Source of the DNA: Portunus trituberculatus
Lineage: Eukaryota; Arthropoda; Malacostraca; Decapoda; Portunidae
DNA: 64,000 nucleotides
Direction of reading: 5' to 3'
NCBI RefSeq assembly: GCF_017591435.1
Contig: NC_059303.1
Coordinates: 18,100,709 to 18,164,708 of the forward strand
Part shown: piece by piece, positions 13,307-42,560 of the stretch
Layout: each line of letters begins with the position of its first letter
How positions within the stretch are numbered: position 1 is the stretch's first letter
Position numbers and translations under genes: made by a program
The notes under the pieces: generated by a model
Database searches by the model: none
Told to the model about the DNA's origin: nothing
The model's input: only the letters and a program-made list of their open reading frames with translations

Positions 13307-13516
13307 CAGGGCCGTGCAGAGGGGGGGGGGGGCGGAGGGGGCTTGAGCCCCTGCCCCTTTGAACCTTGATGCCCGAAATGCCCTTTTGCAGCATTTAAGG
13401 GGCGCCAAATTGAAGCTGAAAGTCATGAAATAACTAACCCGTAACTTCAAATCCCTTTAAATGCCCCTTTTAAACTTTTGAGCCCCTGCCCCTCCAATGG
13501 TCTCTGCACGGCCCTG
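13307..13516. mobile_element. hAT-type MITE with perfect 15-bp TIR and 8-bp target duplication
   Basis: 210 bp, CAGGGCCGTGCAGAG at both ends in inverted orientation, flanked by ATTATAGG at 13299-13306 and 13517-13524. The interior is another long inverted motif (GAGCCCCTGCCCC) and a G run of about 11. Non-coding. Confidence 0.95.
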
Positions 13517-13630
13517 ATTATAGGACCGTCTTGCCTCAACATACAGCCGCATCACTATAGGCTTTCGTATCAGCTGTTCAGATATAGCTGCAATGGTCAG
13601 GTTTAAGTTTGGTGAAGAGGTACAAGGGGC

Positions 13631-13685
13631 GGGACCGACCAAGATGTATTAGACTAGTTAAGACTAATACATCTTGGGACCGACC
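13631..13685. repeat. 35-bp hairpin between 10-bp direct repeats
   Basis: GGGACCGACC occurs at 13631-13640 and 13676-13685. Between them AAGATGTATTAG and CTAATACATCTT form a perfect 12-bp stem with an 11-base loop. Confidence 0.9.
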
Positions 13686-13689
13686 TCTC

Positions 13690-14014
13690 CACAGACCCGA
13701 CAATTTTAAGATAGTTCTCTTAAAAAATCTTTAATATTTCTGTGGTTTGAAATCTCTTTATATTCTCTTTATTAGTCTAAATATATGCAGAATCCGAATA
13801 TGTAAAGTATTTGGGTCTAACTGCGTTTTTTCAAGGGTCATTTTTAAAATAATTTACGTATACGCCCAAAAAAACATCAACCCAGTAGCCGCTAACGGAT
13901 GGTGGCGTCCAAATGGCAGGAACCTCCTAGGCTGCCTTCGTAGCTCTCTTCGCCCACATCTAGGTAGCATGAAATACAGTGCTTTTCCTGGTATTTCGAA
14001 GTGTTTTCAAAGAC

Positions 14015-14048
<34 letters not shown>

Positions 14049-14333
14049 GCAGCTACTGGCTCTCTTCTTCCAAACTTAACATGAATTTTTTTTCAAGGTA
14101 TTTCGAGGTGTTTTAAAGTATACGCAGTGTGTGTGTGTGTGTGTGTGTGTGTGATGGTGAATAGAGGACAGGCAGGTGGACTGGCTGCACCACTCGTGGC
14201 TCCAGTTTGCTTTGGCTCGCCCGCGTTATGAAACACTTCCGACACGAGTTTTCAATGTTGTTTGTGCAGTTCTAGTGGCAGACTCACAATATTTCTGCTC
14301 ATAGCCTTAAGTCTAAGTTACACAGGGTTTTTC

Positions 14334-14377
<44 letters not shown>

Positions 14378-14558
14378 CCAGTTTACGTGAGAGAACAAAC
14401 AATAATAAAAGGCGTGCGCTACGATTAACTGATGGGAGATGAGCGTAGGAGAGAAAATTAAGAAGAGGGTGGAAGAAAGTGTCTGAGAGAGAGAATAGTG
14501 CCAAATTTAAATAAGGGAGGAGAGTTTTTTAGAGTTACTTTTTGTAGCTTTTGTATGT

Positions 14559-14617
<59 letters not shown>

Positions 14618-15644
14618 AGTAGTAGTTAACGTAATCATTGGAAACATATTGAGAAAATACATTCATAATGAAAGTTGTAAATAATAATTGAAAAAATGAA
14701 AGAAGAAAGAATTAATTAATACACGAGATGAATGAAAGATAGACAAAAAAGTTAAAAAAGAAGAATGATTGAATAGATTAAAGGAAGAAAGAGAAAGGAA
14801 AGAAAAAAAAATGGATATAAGGAAAGAAAGAATGAAAAAAATGAATGAAGAAAAATGAATTCATACACGAAATGAATGAAAGATATACAAAGAAGTAAAA
14901 AAAATGAACGATTGAATAGATTAAAGGAAGAAAGAGAAAGGAAAGAAAAAAAATATATGTAAGGAAGGAAAGAAAGAATGATATCCTAGGCGTTTCGTTG
15001 TATTTTAATGCGCAGCTGGTAATGTTTTGGGTGTCATGGGAATAGAGAAGGCAGTGGTGCATTGGCTTCACTTCCCTGACGTCAAGCAAACTCCTTCCAT
15101 TCTGCCTTCATGATATGACACTAGCTATAGATTGTATTTATAATTATTATCTATTTGTTCATTTCAGTGCCCTGGGTTCTCTCTCTCTCTCTCTCTCTCT
15201 CTCTCGGGATGAGGTGTCTGCCCAAAAATGCATAGGAAAAAAAAAGAAATAATATGCAATTAAAAGTAGTGATAAGAGAGAGAGAGAGAGGTTAAAGGTA
15301 ATATTATATAGCTTCTCCGCATAATGGTGAAACAGAAGTTTAAAAATCCACACAACATTGATGAGGTTGGACGAAAAAGGGAAGATAAGACGATAGAAAA
15401 CACGAAGGAAGATATAATTCGAGTTTTTTTTTCTGCAAAATAATCATGTGAAAAGAAAGACCCGTGGTGAGATTACCATTAGAGAGAGAGAGAGAGAGAG
15501 AGAGCCCTTATAGATAACAAACAATGTCACAGTACTGAAATGATACAGAAGTCTCCTCCCCTCAAATGATACAAATAGATAAGAGGAACCTATGTAGAGC
15601 AAAAAGAATATACGCATTATAGACTCATTGCTAGTTAGTCCCTG

Positions 15645-15680
<36 letters not shown>

Positions 15681-17330
15681 CGATAACACCAAAAGAATTG
15701 TAGTCATAAAGTTCTTTCATGACGCAATTTTGTGATGCAGTCGCGAGATCATCATGGGACAGTCCTGAAATTTTTATGCAGGTTTCAAATAATCATGGAG
15801 CCCGGCATTTGTTCAACTCATTTTAGCGCTATTATGACGCGATAGGAAACGTTATGACAGCATCACGACAAGCTATGACTGCTAGTATTGGGTCTTGACA
15901 CAGATAGCTCGACTACAGTTCTGACTGCGGGTCACGATAGAGTAACGCTTTCTACTCTCACTCCTCTCACATTCCTCTTCTTTCTCCTCCTCTCACAACT
16001 TATTCCTTTCACTCCAGCTCTCACATTCCTCTTTCTCTAGTCAAATTTTCCTCTCATTCCTACTCTCCCAATCATGTAAGCTGACTCTCATTTCCTCTCG
16101 GTTTTCTCTCCTTTCTCTTATCTTTTTAACCCTATTGCCATTTTCTTCTGACTCTTACTTAAATATTCTTTTCATATTTCCTTTTCCTCTGTTATTCATC
16201 TTACATATTTGTCAATTTTATTTTTATTCATTCTTTCTAATATCATCTCCCTCTCTTATCTCCATATTAGGTTTCATATAATTCCTCATACACCTTCCTC
16301 TAACTTTTACATGTTATCCATTTCTCCTTTTCTTTTGCTCATGTTCCTCTTACTACTTTCATTTTCATTCGTTGTCTAATGCTTTCTTTCTCCCACTCCA
16401 TCACATCTCTTATAAATCCCAATTATGACCTATTTCACATTCCTCTCCTTGCTATCAATCTACATCACGTCATACACCATTATCAATCAGTGTTCTTTTT
16501 CCTGGCAGAATGACTAATATCTTTTATCTTCTTTCTTTTAGTGTGTCAAGATCCTGTTATCAGTGAGGGTTTACCTGCTACATACACTACATATCCAGAA
16601 AACACACTGTAACATAACACTATAATCCATCTGAATTTAAGTATGCATGCATGGTCTAGATTTTTACAATGTAGCAGTGGCACTGTGCAAGCCTTTAAGC
16701 CATTCTAAGTGGCACCACAAGTTTATCTAGTGCCATGATAAAATACTATCTCTTGGTTATCAGAAGAGCACTTATAGGCACCAGTCACAAACAGGAGGCA
16801 TCAGTGACAATAACCTGGTAGTGCATTGCATCTTATATAACAGTTTGGTGAGTAAAACTTGTGTTCCTATCTATCTCACCATTTATGTAATGTCAAGGTA
16901 CTGCCTCTCCCATCCTGGTTACCCTTTACACTATTTTCTCAGTGTTTCAATCTTTTTTATATTTTATATCTATCGCCTTCCAATTCCATTTTTTATTTCA
17001 ACTTCCCATACCAATCTCTCAGTGTTTCAATAATTTTTCTATCTTAATTTTTTCTCTCTATTGTCTTTATCCTTCCACTCCATCAGGTATTATAAAACTT
17101 CTATAACTCAGTAACCTGGACCTATCAATATCCAAACATTTATGTGACAAATTAGATGGATAATGGAAGTATTACTGTATTATGAAGCATTACAAAAAGC
17201 ATCATGCATTAGACTAGGTACTACAATTCTACATACAGTAAGTTCTATGACCCTCTCCTCAGTGTGGCAATACATGGGATATTCTTGAAGAACTAAACAT
17301 TAATTTACAAGTCTACATTCATATTTGTGC
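13690..17330. other. Gene-poor spacer with microsatellites
   Basis: (GT)n at 14018-14047 and 14129-14152, (TC)n at 14336-14374, (GA)n at 14562-14615, (CT)n at 15178-15205, (GA)n at 15482-15504, (CT)n at 15645-15676. One acceptor-like TTTCTTTTAG at 16542 precedes a 22-codon frame (CQDPVISEGLPATYTTYPEN), too weak to call an exon. Confidence 0.6.
14697..14983. repeat. Two 143-bp tandem units, purine-rich
   Basis: ATTGAATAGATTAAAGGAAG occurs at 14768 and 14911. The two copies align throughout with few changes. Confidence 0.88.
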
Positions 17331-17332
17331 AT

Positions 17333-17455
17333 TTTTTTTTTTTTTTTTTTTATGTAAGAAGGGAAAGCTGGCCAAGGGTAACAAAAAAAAAAGGTTAGTT
17401 AAGTTGCCAGTCCCCTTGCAGGTCTGAGTTAACCAAAATAAGAGATAACTGTCTT
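17333..17455 (-). repeat. A-tailed interspersed repeat (TTACATA family), copy
   Basis: Minus-strand sequence ending GGCCAGCTTTCCCTTCTTACAT then poly(A). The same ending occurs at 30068-30345 (-), 62226-62330 (-), 63718-63935 (-), 17530-17677 (+), 8171-8295 (+) and 42475-42560 (+). It may be a SINE or a LINE 3' end. Confidence 0.75.
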
Positions 17456-17529
17456 TGCTACTATAACTTCTTACTTTCTTGAACCTACAACTATAATTCC
17501 AATGTTTTTGTAACTTCAGTGTTGCAATA

Positions 17530-17677
17530 CTTGATAGAGATGCGTTTATTTGTCCCTATCCTTTGGCTAATTCTATCAGCTCTGTAAGGAGACTGATAAC
17601 TGAGTGGGCTTTTTTCCTTATATTTTTATTACCATTAGCCAGTCCTTCTCTCTTACATAGAAAAAAAAAAAAAAAAG
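17530..17677 (+). repeat. A-tailed interspersed repeat, inverted partner
   Basis: Plus-strand copy (CCTTTGGCTAATTCTATCAG, GAGTGGGCTTTTTT, GCCAGTCCTTCTCTCTTACATAG, poly(A)). It forms an inverted pair with 17333-17455, about 75 bp apart. Confidence 0.7.
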
Positions 17678-17697
17678 TGTACCCATATCAATGAAGT

Positions 17698-17871
17698 GTA
17701 TATTATAAACCAAGACAAAATGTAATTTTCTTATTGCTACATAACTTTCTTAATCAATAAACTTCTATTATGTCAGACCACTCTGTATATTATAAACCAA
17801 GACAAAATGTAATTTTCTTGTTGCTACATAACTTTCTTAGTCGATAAACTTCTATTATGTCAGACCACTCC
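17698..17871. repeat. 87-bp exact-spacing tandem duplication
   Basis: GTATATTATAAACCAAGAC begins at 17698 and 17785; the units differ at about five positions. It ends 130 bases before the acceptor of the 18-kb exon. Confidence 0.95.
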
Positions 17872-18011
17872 AATAACAATTTACAACTATACAGTTAAGA
17901 GTAATCAGGGTAGAAAATATCATTGTATCACAGTATTCATTAGCAACAGGAAACATTATTGTACCTATTCCTAACACTCCTACCTCCCACACAGCTCTCC
18001 CTGCAGCAGTG

Positions 18012-19117
18012 ATGGATGAAGACAACACCAAGCCATGGAAGAAGACTGAGGACATCCCAAAGAGGTTTGACGAGCTGCCCCCTGAGCCTGGGTGGGTGCC
18101 AGTGGCTGACGTCATCCGCACCAGCAGGGAGGACGAGGCCAGGCAGGAGGCAAAGAAGGAAAAATTCAAGATCAAACCACCAGTAGATTCTGACTCTGAG
18201 CCATCTGAGAGTGATGCTAACCAAGGGAATAGAGGCAGAGAGGAAAGGACGCCAGCACACAAGGAGAGAAGAGGAGCCACACGCCACCAAAGACAGTTGA
18301 CAACACATCAATGCCTCCCAGTGTTGATGACGTGACACAGGCTATGGTGGAGTGGGCCCTCAGTCCCAACCATTACCCACGGAGGAAACCCAAGCCAGCA
18401 CATCATACCCAGATCAAACCACCAGCAAGAATGCCAAGCCCTTCCCCACTCCTGCAGGATAAGACTCGTGCTGCAAAGGAGAGGCCAATAGGGAAGTTAC
18501 CCACAGTACCACCAGAAGAATTTATCAAATTTGTATCACCACAAGAGTTGCAGCTAGATGTGCCTAGATCCCCCAGCACGCACAAGCCTCACAACCCACC
18601 AGGTGCTGTGAGAAGGAGCCCCCAGCAGCCAGCCAGTAACCACAGGGAGCAGCGCCTTCCCTACGATGAACCAAGCCCTGACTATGAAGACGATTACAAA
18701 AAGTATTACTCCCGGTACGACAAGCAGTACTACCGTGAGGGGTGTCCTGATGAGGACTTCTACAATCACGATAGGTATAGCTATGAGGACAGAGGTGCAG
18801 CGGATCCTTACCGCTATAATTCAGCCCGTGATGGATACCAAGAACACCAACAGTATCCTTCCCATCAAGGCCATGGTTATGATTATTCCGACAATGAGTA
18901 CAGGGAGCCACAGTACTCATATGAGGCCCAGAGGAGTCCCTACCAGCAGCCAGAGTATTCGTATGAGGCCCAGGGGAGCCCCTATCAACAGCCAGAGTAC
19001 TCGTATGAGGTCCAGAGGAGCCCCTATCAGCAGCCATCACCTTATTACAGATCAGAGCCACAGCAGTATTCAAGGGAGTACCAGCAGCCACGTTCCAGCT
19101 ATGATGTGTTGTACTAA
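18012..19117 (+). CDS. Unidentified Tyr/Gln/Pro-rich protein, 3' exon with an apparent one-base frame break
   Basis: A plus-strand exon follows a pyrimidine-rich acceptor ending CCCTGCAG at 18006. Reading frame one (from GTG at 18009, ATG at 18012) encodes a charged segment (KPWKKTEDIPKRF, PEPGWVPVADVIRTS) and runs open to 18335. The frame that continues to the TAA at 19117 is open only from about 18230, so the two join if one base is missing between 18230 and 18335. The second part has PRRKPKP and many Pro, then a Tyr-rich acidic region and three 14-residue repeats of the form YSYEAQRSPYQQPE (42-bp units, about 18914-19040), ending SYDVLY. It reads like a cytoplasmic, low-complexity tail. 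I do not recognise the family. The acceptor implies upstream exons that I cannot identify. AATAAA at 19394 closes the exon. Confidence 0.6.
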
Positions 19118-19393
19118 CCTGCTTCCCTTCCTGTTATGGTGTTATTGTGTTTATTATTCTGCTGACCTGAATGTGCTGTTCCCTGATGGCCAGGTAAGAG
19201 CTATGGTGTGCCATATTGACCTCCCTGGCTATGCTGTTTCTTACTGGCCAGCTAACAGTTATAGTGAGCTTATTGTAATATCTAGTGTTCATAGTCCCTC
19301 AGGATGTGGCCAAGGAGAACAAGATAGTCTGAAAAACCCTGATGATCACCAGCATACTATGCTGAAAACATTCGTGATGATATTTGCTGACTA

Positions 19394-19423
19394 AATAAAA
19401 TATGTAGTTTTTTTTCTTTTATT
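19394..19423. terminator. Facing poly(A) signals of convergent genes
   Basis: AATAAA lies on the plus strand at 19394-19399, 277 bases after the stop of the 18-kb gene. TTTATT at 19418-19423 is AATAAA on the minus strand, the nearest canonical signal downstream of the SLF2-like stop at 20795. If both are used, the two 3' ends overlap by a few tens of bases. The plus signal is well supported; the minus one implies a 1.4-kb 3'UTR that contains the solo LTR. Confidence 0.55.
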
Positions 19424-20030
19424 TAAAATCATTTTGAGCATAAAAATTATTCAGGTTATATTTCTTTCATTATCTGATATTCAAAAATACAAAAATTTTT
19501 GATCTACAGTCTGTGTTAATATACTTTTTAACATCACTTCTTTTACATGTAAATAAATCTTCACTTTCTTGTAAAAACCACACAACTGGATCATTCACAT
19601 TGGGCTAAGTTGATGTGAAGGCAGCGCTCTGAGCCATTGATGCCGGAACACCCAAAGGTCTGGACACACCTGGAAGCCCTTGGTCTGGAAAAGCTGGGGT
19701 GGCTTCGTAGTGGTGTTTTGTGCATCAACAGACAATCTTCATCACAGTCCAGCTAAGATTTGGCATCAACACATGGTAGTTTCTTTTGCATGTGTCAGGA
19801 TCAATATACATGTATGTTAACTGTATAACTTAAATGGATAATGTAAGATCATATACAGAGGACAAAAAGAGTATTAATCCCAAGGTAATAGTAACATCCC
19901 AGACTAGGCTGAGATAATGTGTTTAGTATTTAACTCTTTTTGCCATATGATTTTTCACCAAAACTTAGCAATGATCCCTCACTAACCCTTGGTATCGCAG
20001 CAGCCTTTATATTGAAGACTTCCTTGATAT

Positions 20031-20607
20031 TGTTGCGGCGGCGCAGGGGGTGGTAGTGATAAGTAGTGAAGATGGAGTGAGCTAGTATTTTTGAGAGAGA
20101 CAAGAAGTGGGGACCGGATGTATGCATATGTGGATACACCAACGGTGATTGGCTTGGATGTGGGCCAATGGCAACATTGCAGAGGGGGTGGCAGAGTATT
20201 TAAGCTACCCCAGCCTAGTGCGAGTTAGTTAGTCTCTGCCCCCGCTCTGTTCCCTGCTCTCGTTTTCCGTCTCCACACTCGCCCTGTGTAATACCCTGTA
20301 TTACCTAATTGTACTGTGTTACTACCCAAGTAAACGTAAGAAGCTGTACCAAGTGTTTCCTGCCAGTCCTGCCTGTTTGAGTCAGTCTGCCTGAGTCTTG
20401 TGAGTTGTGTGCCTCGCTTCCCTCACTAGTCACAGACTCTCATCAACGTTATCTTGTGCCGCCCCTGTTCTGAATGCTGTCCTGGTTTTTGCCGCTGAGA
20501 GTGAGTTACAGTTGTGGCATTAGAAGCTGAAGTAAGGACCTTGGGTGCCTTGCCCTGTGGTTGCTGGGTGGGTGTCCCTGTTGCTGTGTGGGCAGCGGTT
20601 CATAACA
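20031..20607 (+). mobile_element. Solo LTR with 4-bp target duplication
   Basis: A 577-bp sequence begins TGTTGCGG and ends CATAACA, so the ends are TGTT...AACA. It is flanked by ATAT at 20027-20030 and ATAT at 20608-20611. Inside are a CCAAT box (about 20165) and a TATA-like TATTTAA (about 20197), spaced as in an LTR promoter. No internal region adjoins it, so it is a solo LTR left by LTR-LTR recombination. It sits 3' of the SLF2-like stop, probably in its 3'UTR. The orientation follows the TATA box. Confidence 0.8.
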
Positions 20608-20794
20608 ATATGTTTTGGAGAAATATCTACAAGCTTCCTCAGTGTCAGTGCCAAGTGACTTTTCAAATACAGTTTTCACCATCCATGACTGCTCGCCACA
20701 TGACATTTACCCATATTCAGAAGCTTCACCTGCAGCTTTCTGAAAGTAGCTGTACTGCACCACAGAAGTGTACCACACCATGTTCCACTGTCAC

Positions 20795-38719
<17,925 letters not shown>

Positions 38720-40946
38720 GGTGAATGCTGTTAAGTCTGATGGGTGATGTTGAAAATTGCACCTTTCTTTCACACGAAAAGGGGAGTGGCCTGTTCCGCT
38801 CCCTAGTCCTCCTCTCCTCTTCGCGCTGTCACTTGCAGCTCCCAAATCCAGTCACCACACCACACAGGCACAGCGATGATGTAAATCACGGCGGCAGATG
38901 TCCACCTATACAATGGTGCCGTGTGTGTAAGGGAGGTAGTGCTGACGGTACACGATCACCTGACCGTGACACAAGGGCTAAACTGAACAGTGAGGAGCAG
39001 GGAGAGCAGTCAGAGCAGGGGTGGAGGATGTGTCACGTGTGCCGTGGCCGCCGTGGTGCCTTGCGTCGCTCAGCGGCTCTCAGCCTGTTTGAGTTGTTTT
39101 GCTTTCCGAGCCACTGAACTCCTCTTTTTCAACGGGCGATTTTTCATTGTGTGTGTGTGTTTTAATGTTTTAATAATGTGCTTTGTATGCTTTATATAGG
39201 AGCAATCTACTATAGCTTACTAGTTATTGGAATCCTTCGTGCATTGTGTTGTAATCAGTAAAATGTCTGTTTAGTATATTATATGCTCACAGGATATAAC
39301 ATAACATAAATAATAGGATAACAAATTTCATATATAGGATGACTCAAGCTCCCGTCTTTTCTTTAAATCTGTTTAATTTTTGCACAAACTTCTTCCTCTG
39401 GCAGAGCATTCCGTTAGTCTATTACTCTGGTTGGAAATCTAAACTGGACATCTTTATCTCTCCTTTTCGTTATGTTCATGCTGTATCTTCGATTGATCTG
39501 CACATTTCAAACATCCTCAATACCTATTTTCTCTTTTCCTGTTGAACATGTGTACATCATAATCATATCTATGGCAGTGTTTTGATGATGACAAAGAGGT
39601 AAGTAGATTAATACCTTACTACTTCAACCTGTCATCGCTCACTTACGTATTAAATCCCTTCAAACCTCCCTCATGACTGCAGAGGAGCTTCAAATTTATA
39701 GTCGAGCATGATACTTCAGTGGCAAATATTTATATGCTTGGGAGAGGTTTATCTATGAAAGACTTAATCTATGTCATCAACTTTATCTAAACATACACTT
39801 TGATCAAGCAGGGGAAGTGTACCAACCTGTGATGTCCCTTCCACCACAAGCACAGTCAACCCTATCACACAGTTACATTTACACTAAAAATGAAACACAC
39901 ATGGAATCAAGAATACTCTACCAAGTATGTATGTACAGTATATAATCTCCTTTAACAGATACCACAGCACCTCAACATATGAAGCTTGCAAAAATGTACA
40001 ATCTTCTGGCAGTACGTATTGATAAATTCATCGAGGCAATAGCTTGGAACACACATAAGTGATACATATCATCAGCTATTCTGGTATCCAAATATGCATG
40101 ACCTACATCTTCTAAGGGTTGATAAAAAAATACAAGGTTCTAATAATAAAAACACATGAAGCCTTCCACAAAGCTAAAAACTAATGCATGTACACATCAC
40201 ACTGGGAGGTGCAAATTATGAAAACGAACACTTTAAAAAGATGAGGAACAAATAGGACTTTAGACAGGGTAAAATGATATGACAGACAAAGGGGAGGAGG
40301 AGGAGGAGGAGGTTATAAGGTAAAAGCACAAAAAATAAAATGCATGGAAGACTGGTGTGACCAAAAAGGTGAAAGAAAATGAATGGGTACAATTTAACAA
40401 GGTACAACACACAGGTGCAAGAACTGTGTTCATAAGCAAAATATAATTCCTCATTGAAAGAAACTTATCTCCAGTCTGTCTCCTTCCTGCACTCCTTGGG
40501 CATGGCAGAGTGTGAACCCAAGACATAAATTTGAGTACCTGCCAGACTTTTGAATAGATATATACCAACACGATCACTACTCCAGAAATAAATCATACAC
40601 TTCCTGTTAAGATGCCTCACACATCTGCACCATTCACTTCTGACATTCACAATTTAACAGATCCATGCAGGCCGGCAAATGAACAGGGGTTTTCATTATC
40701 AAAATAGGATGAGCAGCTTAGCTTGGCCTGCTCCTGTGGCCTTACATTCCTTTGAACTTGCTGAGCCTTCCAGTCTGGGCACCAGCATCTCTCACAACAT
40801 GACAAATCACTCCTCAAGAAACACATCAGTTCAGGCAACCAAACAGGTCCACCTAACATTCTCCACACATACTGACAATCCTAACAACTGGTATAACATT
40901 CATACCCAAGTTCTGGAAACAAATATTTTCCTACTTTTACTCGCTT

Positions 40947-42329
40947 CTATTTCTTGAGCTCGGTGATCTTCTCATTAAGGGCATCGGCATCCTCTGCAGT
41001 CTTGACACGAATCAGCATCTTGACAGGCTCGCTGGATGCCGTGCTGGAGGTGGAGAGGGGCGGGTTGGGGATGCAGGCTATGATGACTCCGTTCTTCCCT
41101 GCCCTGGCAGTGGGGATGGTGGGATTGAGGATGATGTTGAGCAAGATGTTTCCCAGGTTAGTAAGTGCCCTGATCAGCAGCTGGGTCTTCTCCCCAGCTG
41201 GCTTCAGGAACAGTGTGCCGACGCCCTTCTCCACGTAAGCCCCATCCTTCATGTAGAACAGCTTGCACTTCTTTTCATATATAGCATCGTCTTCCTTCAC
41301 CTCGTTCACCTCTACCTTGGGCGGTTCATCGGTTGGGTCGTTCGGGTCTGCCTCTGTGTCTTCCTTGGTGGTGCTGCCAGTGGTGGTGGTGGTGGTACTG
41401 GAGGAGGAGAAACTGCCAAATATGCTACTGGTTCCTGTGCTGCCACCAAAGAGTGACTTCTCTGGGGCCTTTTTCTCAAATGCTCCAAAGGAAAACGTAG
41501 GCTTGACAGGGGAACCTAGGCCAGTCTTCTTGTCCACTGATGCCGAACAACCACCAAACACAGACTTCTCAGAGGATGATGATACAGAGGAGGTGAAGGA
41601 GAAGGGTATCTTGGCAGCAACAGGCTGGTTCTCTTTCTCATTAACCTCATCCTTACTTGGCTTTTCAGTCTCTGCCACTGCCTCATCACTCTCACTCTCT
41701 CCTGTGGACGGGTACTTCTTGGTCAGCTCCTCAAAGTGCTTCTTGTAGTCGTCAAACACTGGGGAGAGGTTGACGTGGGGGTTTGTGTCCAGGTGCTGCT
41801 TCACCCATTTCACCACGCCTTCATTGAGTGCCTTCAGGTGGCTCAGGAAGACTTTATTTCCTTTCTTTCCTGCAGAGTCTGAGTTTGTCTTAGAGTGTCC
41901 AATGCCATTAGTCTTGGGTTCTGGTGTACTGCTGGGAGGATCCTTGGAGAACTTGAAGGTTGGCAATGTGGTTTTCTTCTCCGGGGAACTCACTTCGGAT
42001 TTAGTGGTGAAGGACGTGGTTGTGTTTGCTTTAGAGGTGCTGAGGATGTCAAATGTGGGCTTAGGTGCAGAGTCCTTGCTGAGGAAGCTGAAGGAAGGCT
42101 GACTGGGGGCATCCTTGTTTGTGCCAAAGCCTGAGAAGGATGTAAGGCCTTTGAATATTCCAATCCCCGAGGAATTGTCTGACGTCATGCCTCTTCTCCG
42201 CGCTTTTTTAATCTGTCGGCCGGCCAGCTGATCTGAGGTGGCCTGGCGGAAGGTACCCATGTCCTCAGGCTCTTCCTCATCCTCCCAGTTCTCATGAGTC
42301 AGCTCTTTCACAGCACCGCGCTTGGCCAT
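40947..42329 (-). CDS. NUP50: Nuclear pore complex protein Nup50
   Basis: An uninterrupted 460-codon frame. The N-terminus MAKRGAVKELTHENWEDEE is the conserved Nup50 start that binds importin-alpha. A basic stretch (KKARRR, about residues 41-46) follows. The middle carries scattered FG-type motifs (FSGFG, SVFGG, SLFGG, SIFGS) and a conserved helical segment near residues 165-205 (FLSHLKALNEGVVKWVKQHL). A C-terminal Ran-binding domain begins near residue 348 (YEKKCKLFYMKDG) and ends with the protein. Family knowledge: Nup50 is a mobile nuclear-basket nucleoporin that helps importin-alpha recycling with Ran. A good acceptor (CCCTATTTCAG) lies at 42357-42359, 27 bases upstream of the ATG, so the 5'UTR is probably spliced. 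The length matches animal Nup50. No intron interrupts the coding part. I found no canonical minus-strand AATAAA close downstream. Confidence 0.96.
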   Translation of the reverse strand: MAKRGAVKELTHENWEDEEEPEDMGTFRQATSDQLAGRQIKKARRRGMTSDNSSGIGIFKGLTSFSGFGTNKDAPSQPSFSFLSKDSAPKPTFDILSTSKANTTTSFTTKSEVSSPEKKTTLPTFKFSKDPPSSTPEPKTNGIGHSKTNSDSAGKKGNKVFLSHLKALNEGVVKWVKQHLDTNPHVNLSPVFDDYKKHFEELTKKYPSTGESESDEAVAETEKPSKDEVNEKENQPVAAKIPFSFTSSVSSSSEKSVFGGCSASVDKKTGLGSPVKPTFSFGAFEKKAPEKSLFGGSTGTSSIFGSFSSSSTTTTTTGSTTKEDTEADPNDPTDEPPKVEVNEVKEDDAIYEKKCKLFYMKDGAYVEKGVGTLFLKPAGEKTQLLIRALTNLGNILLNIILNPTIPTARAGKNGVIIACIPNPPLSTSSTASSEPVKMLIRVKTAEDADALNEKITELKK

Positions 42330-42474
42330 GTCTGCTGCTGCTGCTTCTGATTAGTTCTGAAATAGGGTTCTTTTATCAGTTATATTCTTGCCTCCACACA
42401 CTGAGATATACCACACACACACACACAAGTACATACTATATATCCAAGGTATTTATCCTATTCATTTGGCTAAC

Positions 42475-42560
42475 TTCCTTGGACCTGCTCGGGGACTAGT
42501 ATTTAAATGGGTGTTTTGTTTAATTGCTTTTGTTGCCCATGGACAAATTTTCCCTCTTAC
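42475..42560 (+). repeat. A-tailed interspersed repeat fragment
   Basis: CTAACTTCCTTGGACCTGCTC, GGACTAGTA and TTTCCCTCTTACATAG match the family. Lies in the putative 5'UTR intron of NUP50. Confidence 0.6.

Noticed and set aside
19930..20142. Minus-strand frame near the solo LTR, and the 20506-20870 frames
   Set aside because: They cross LTR sequence or the SLF2-like last exon in the wrong frame.
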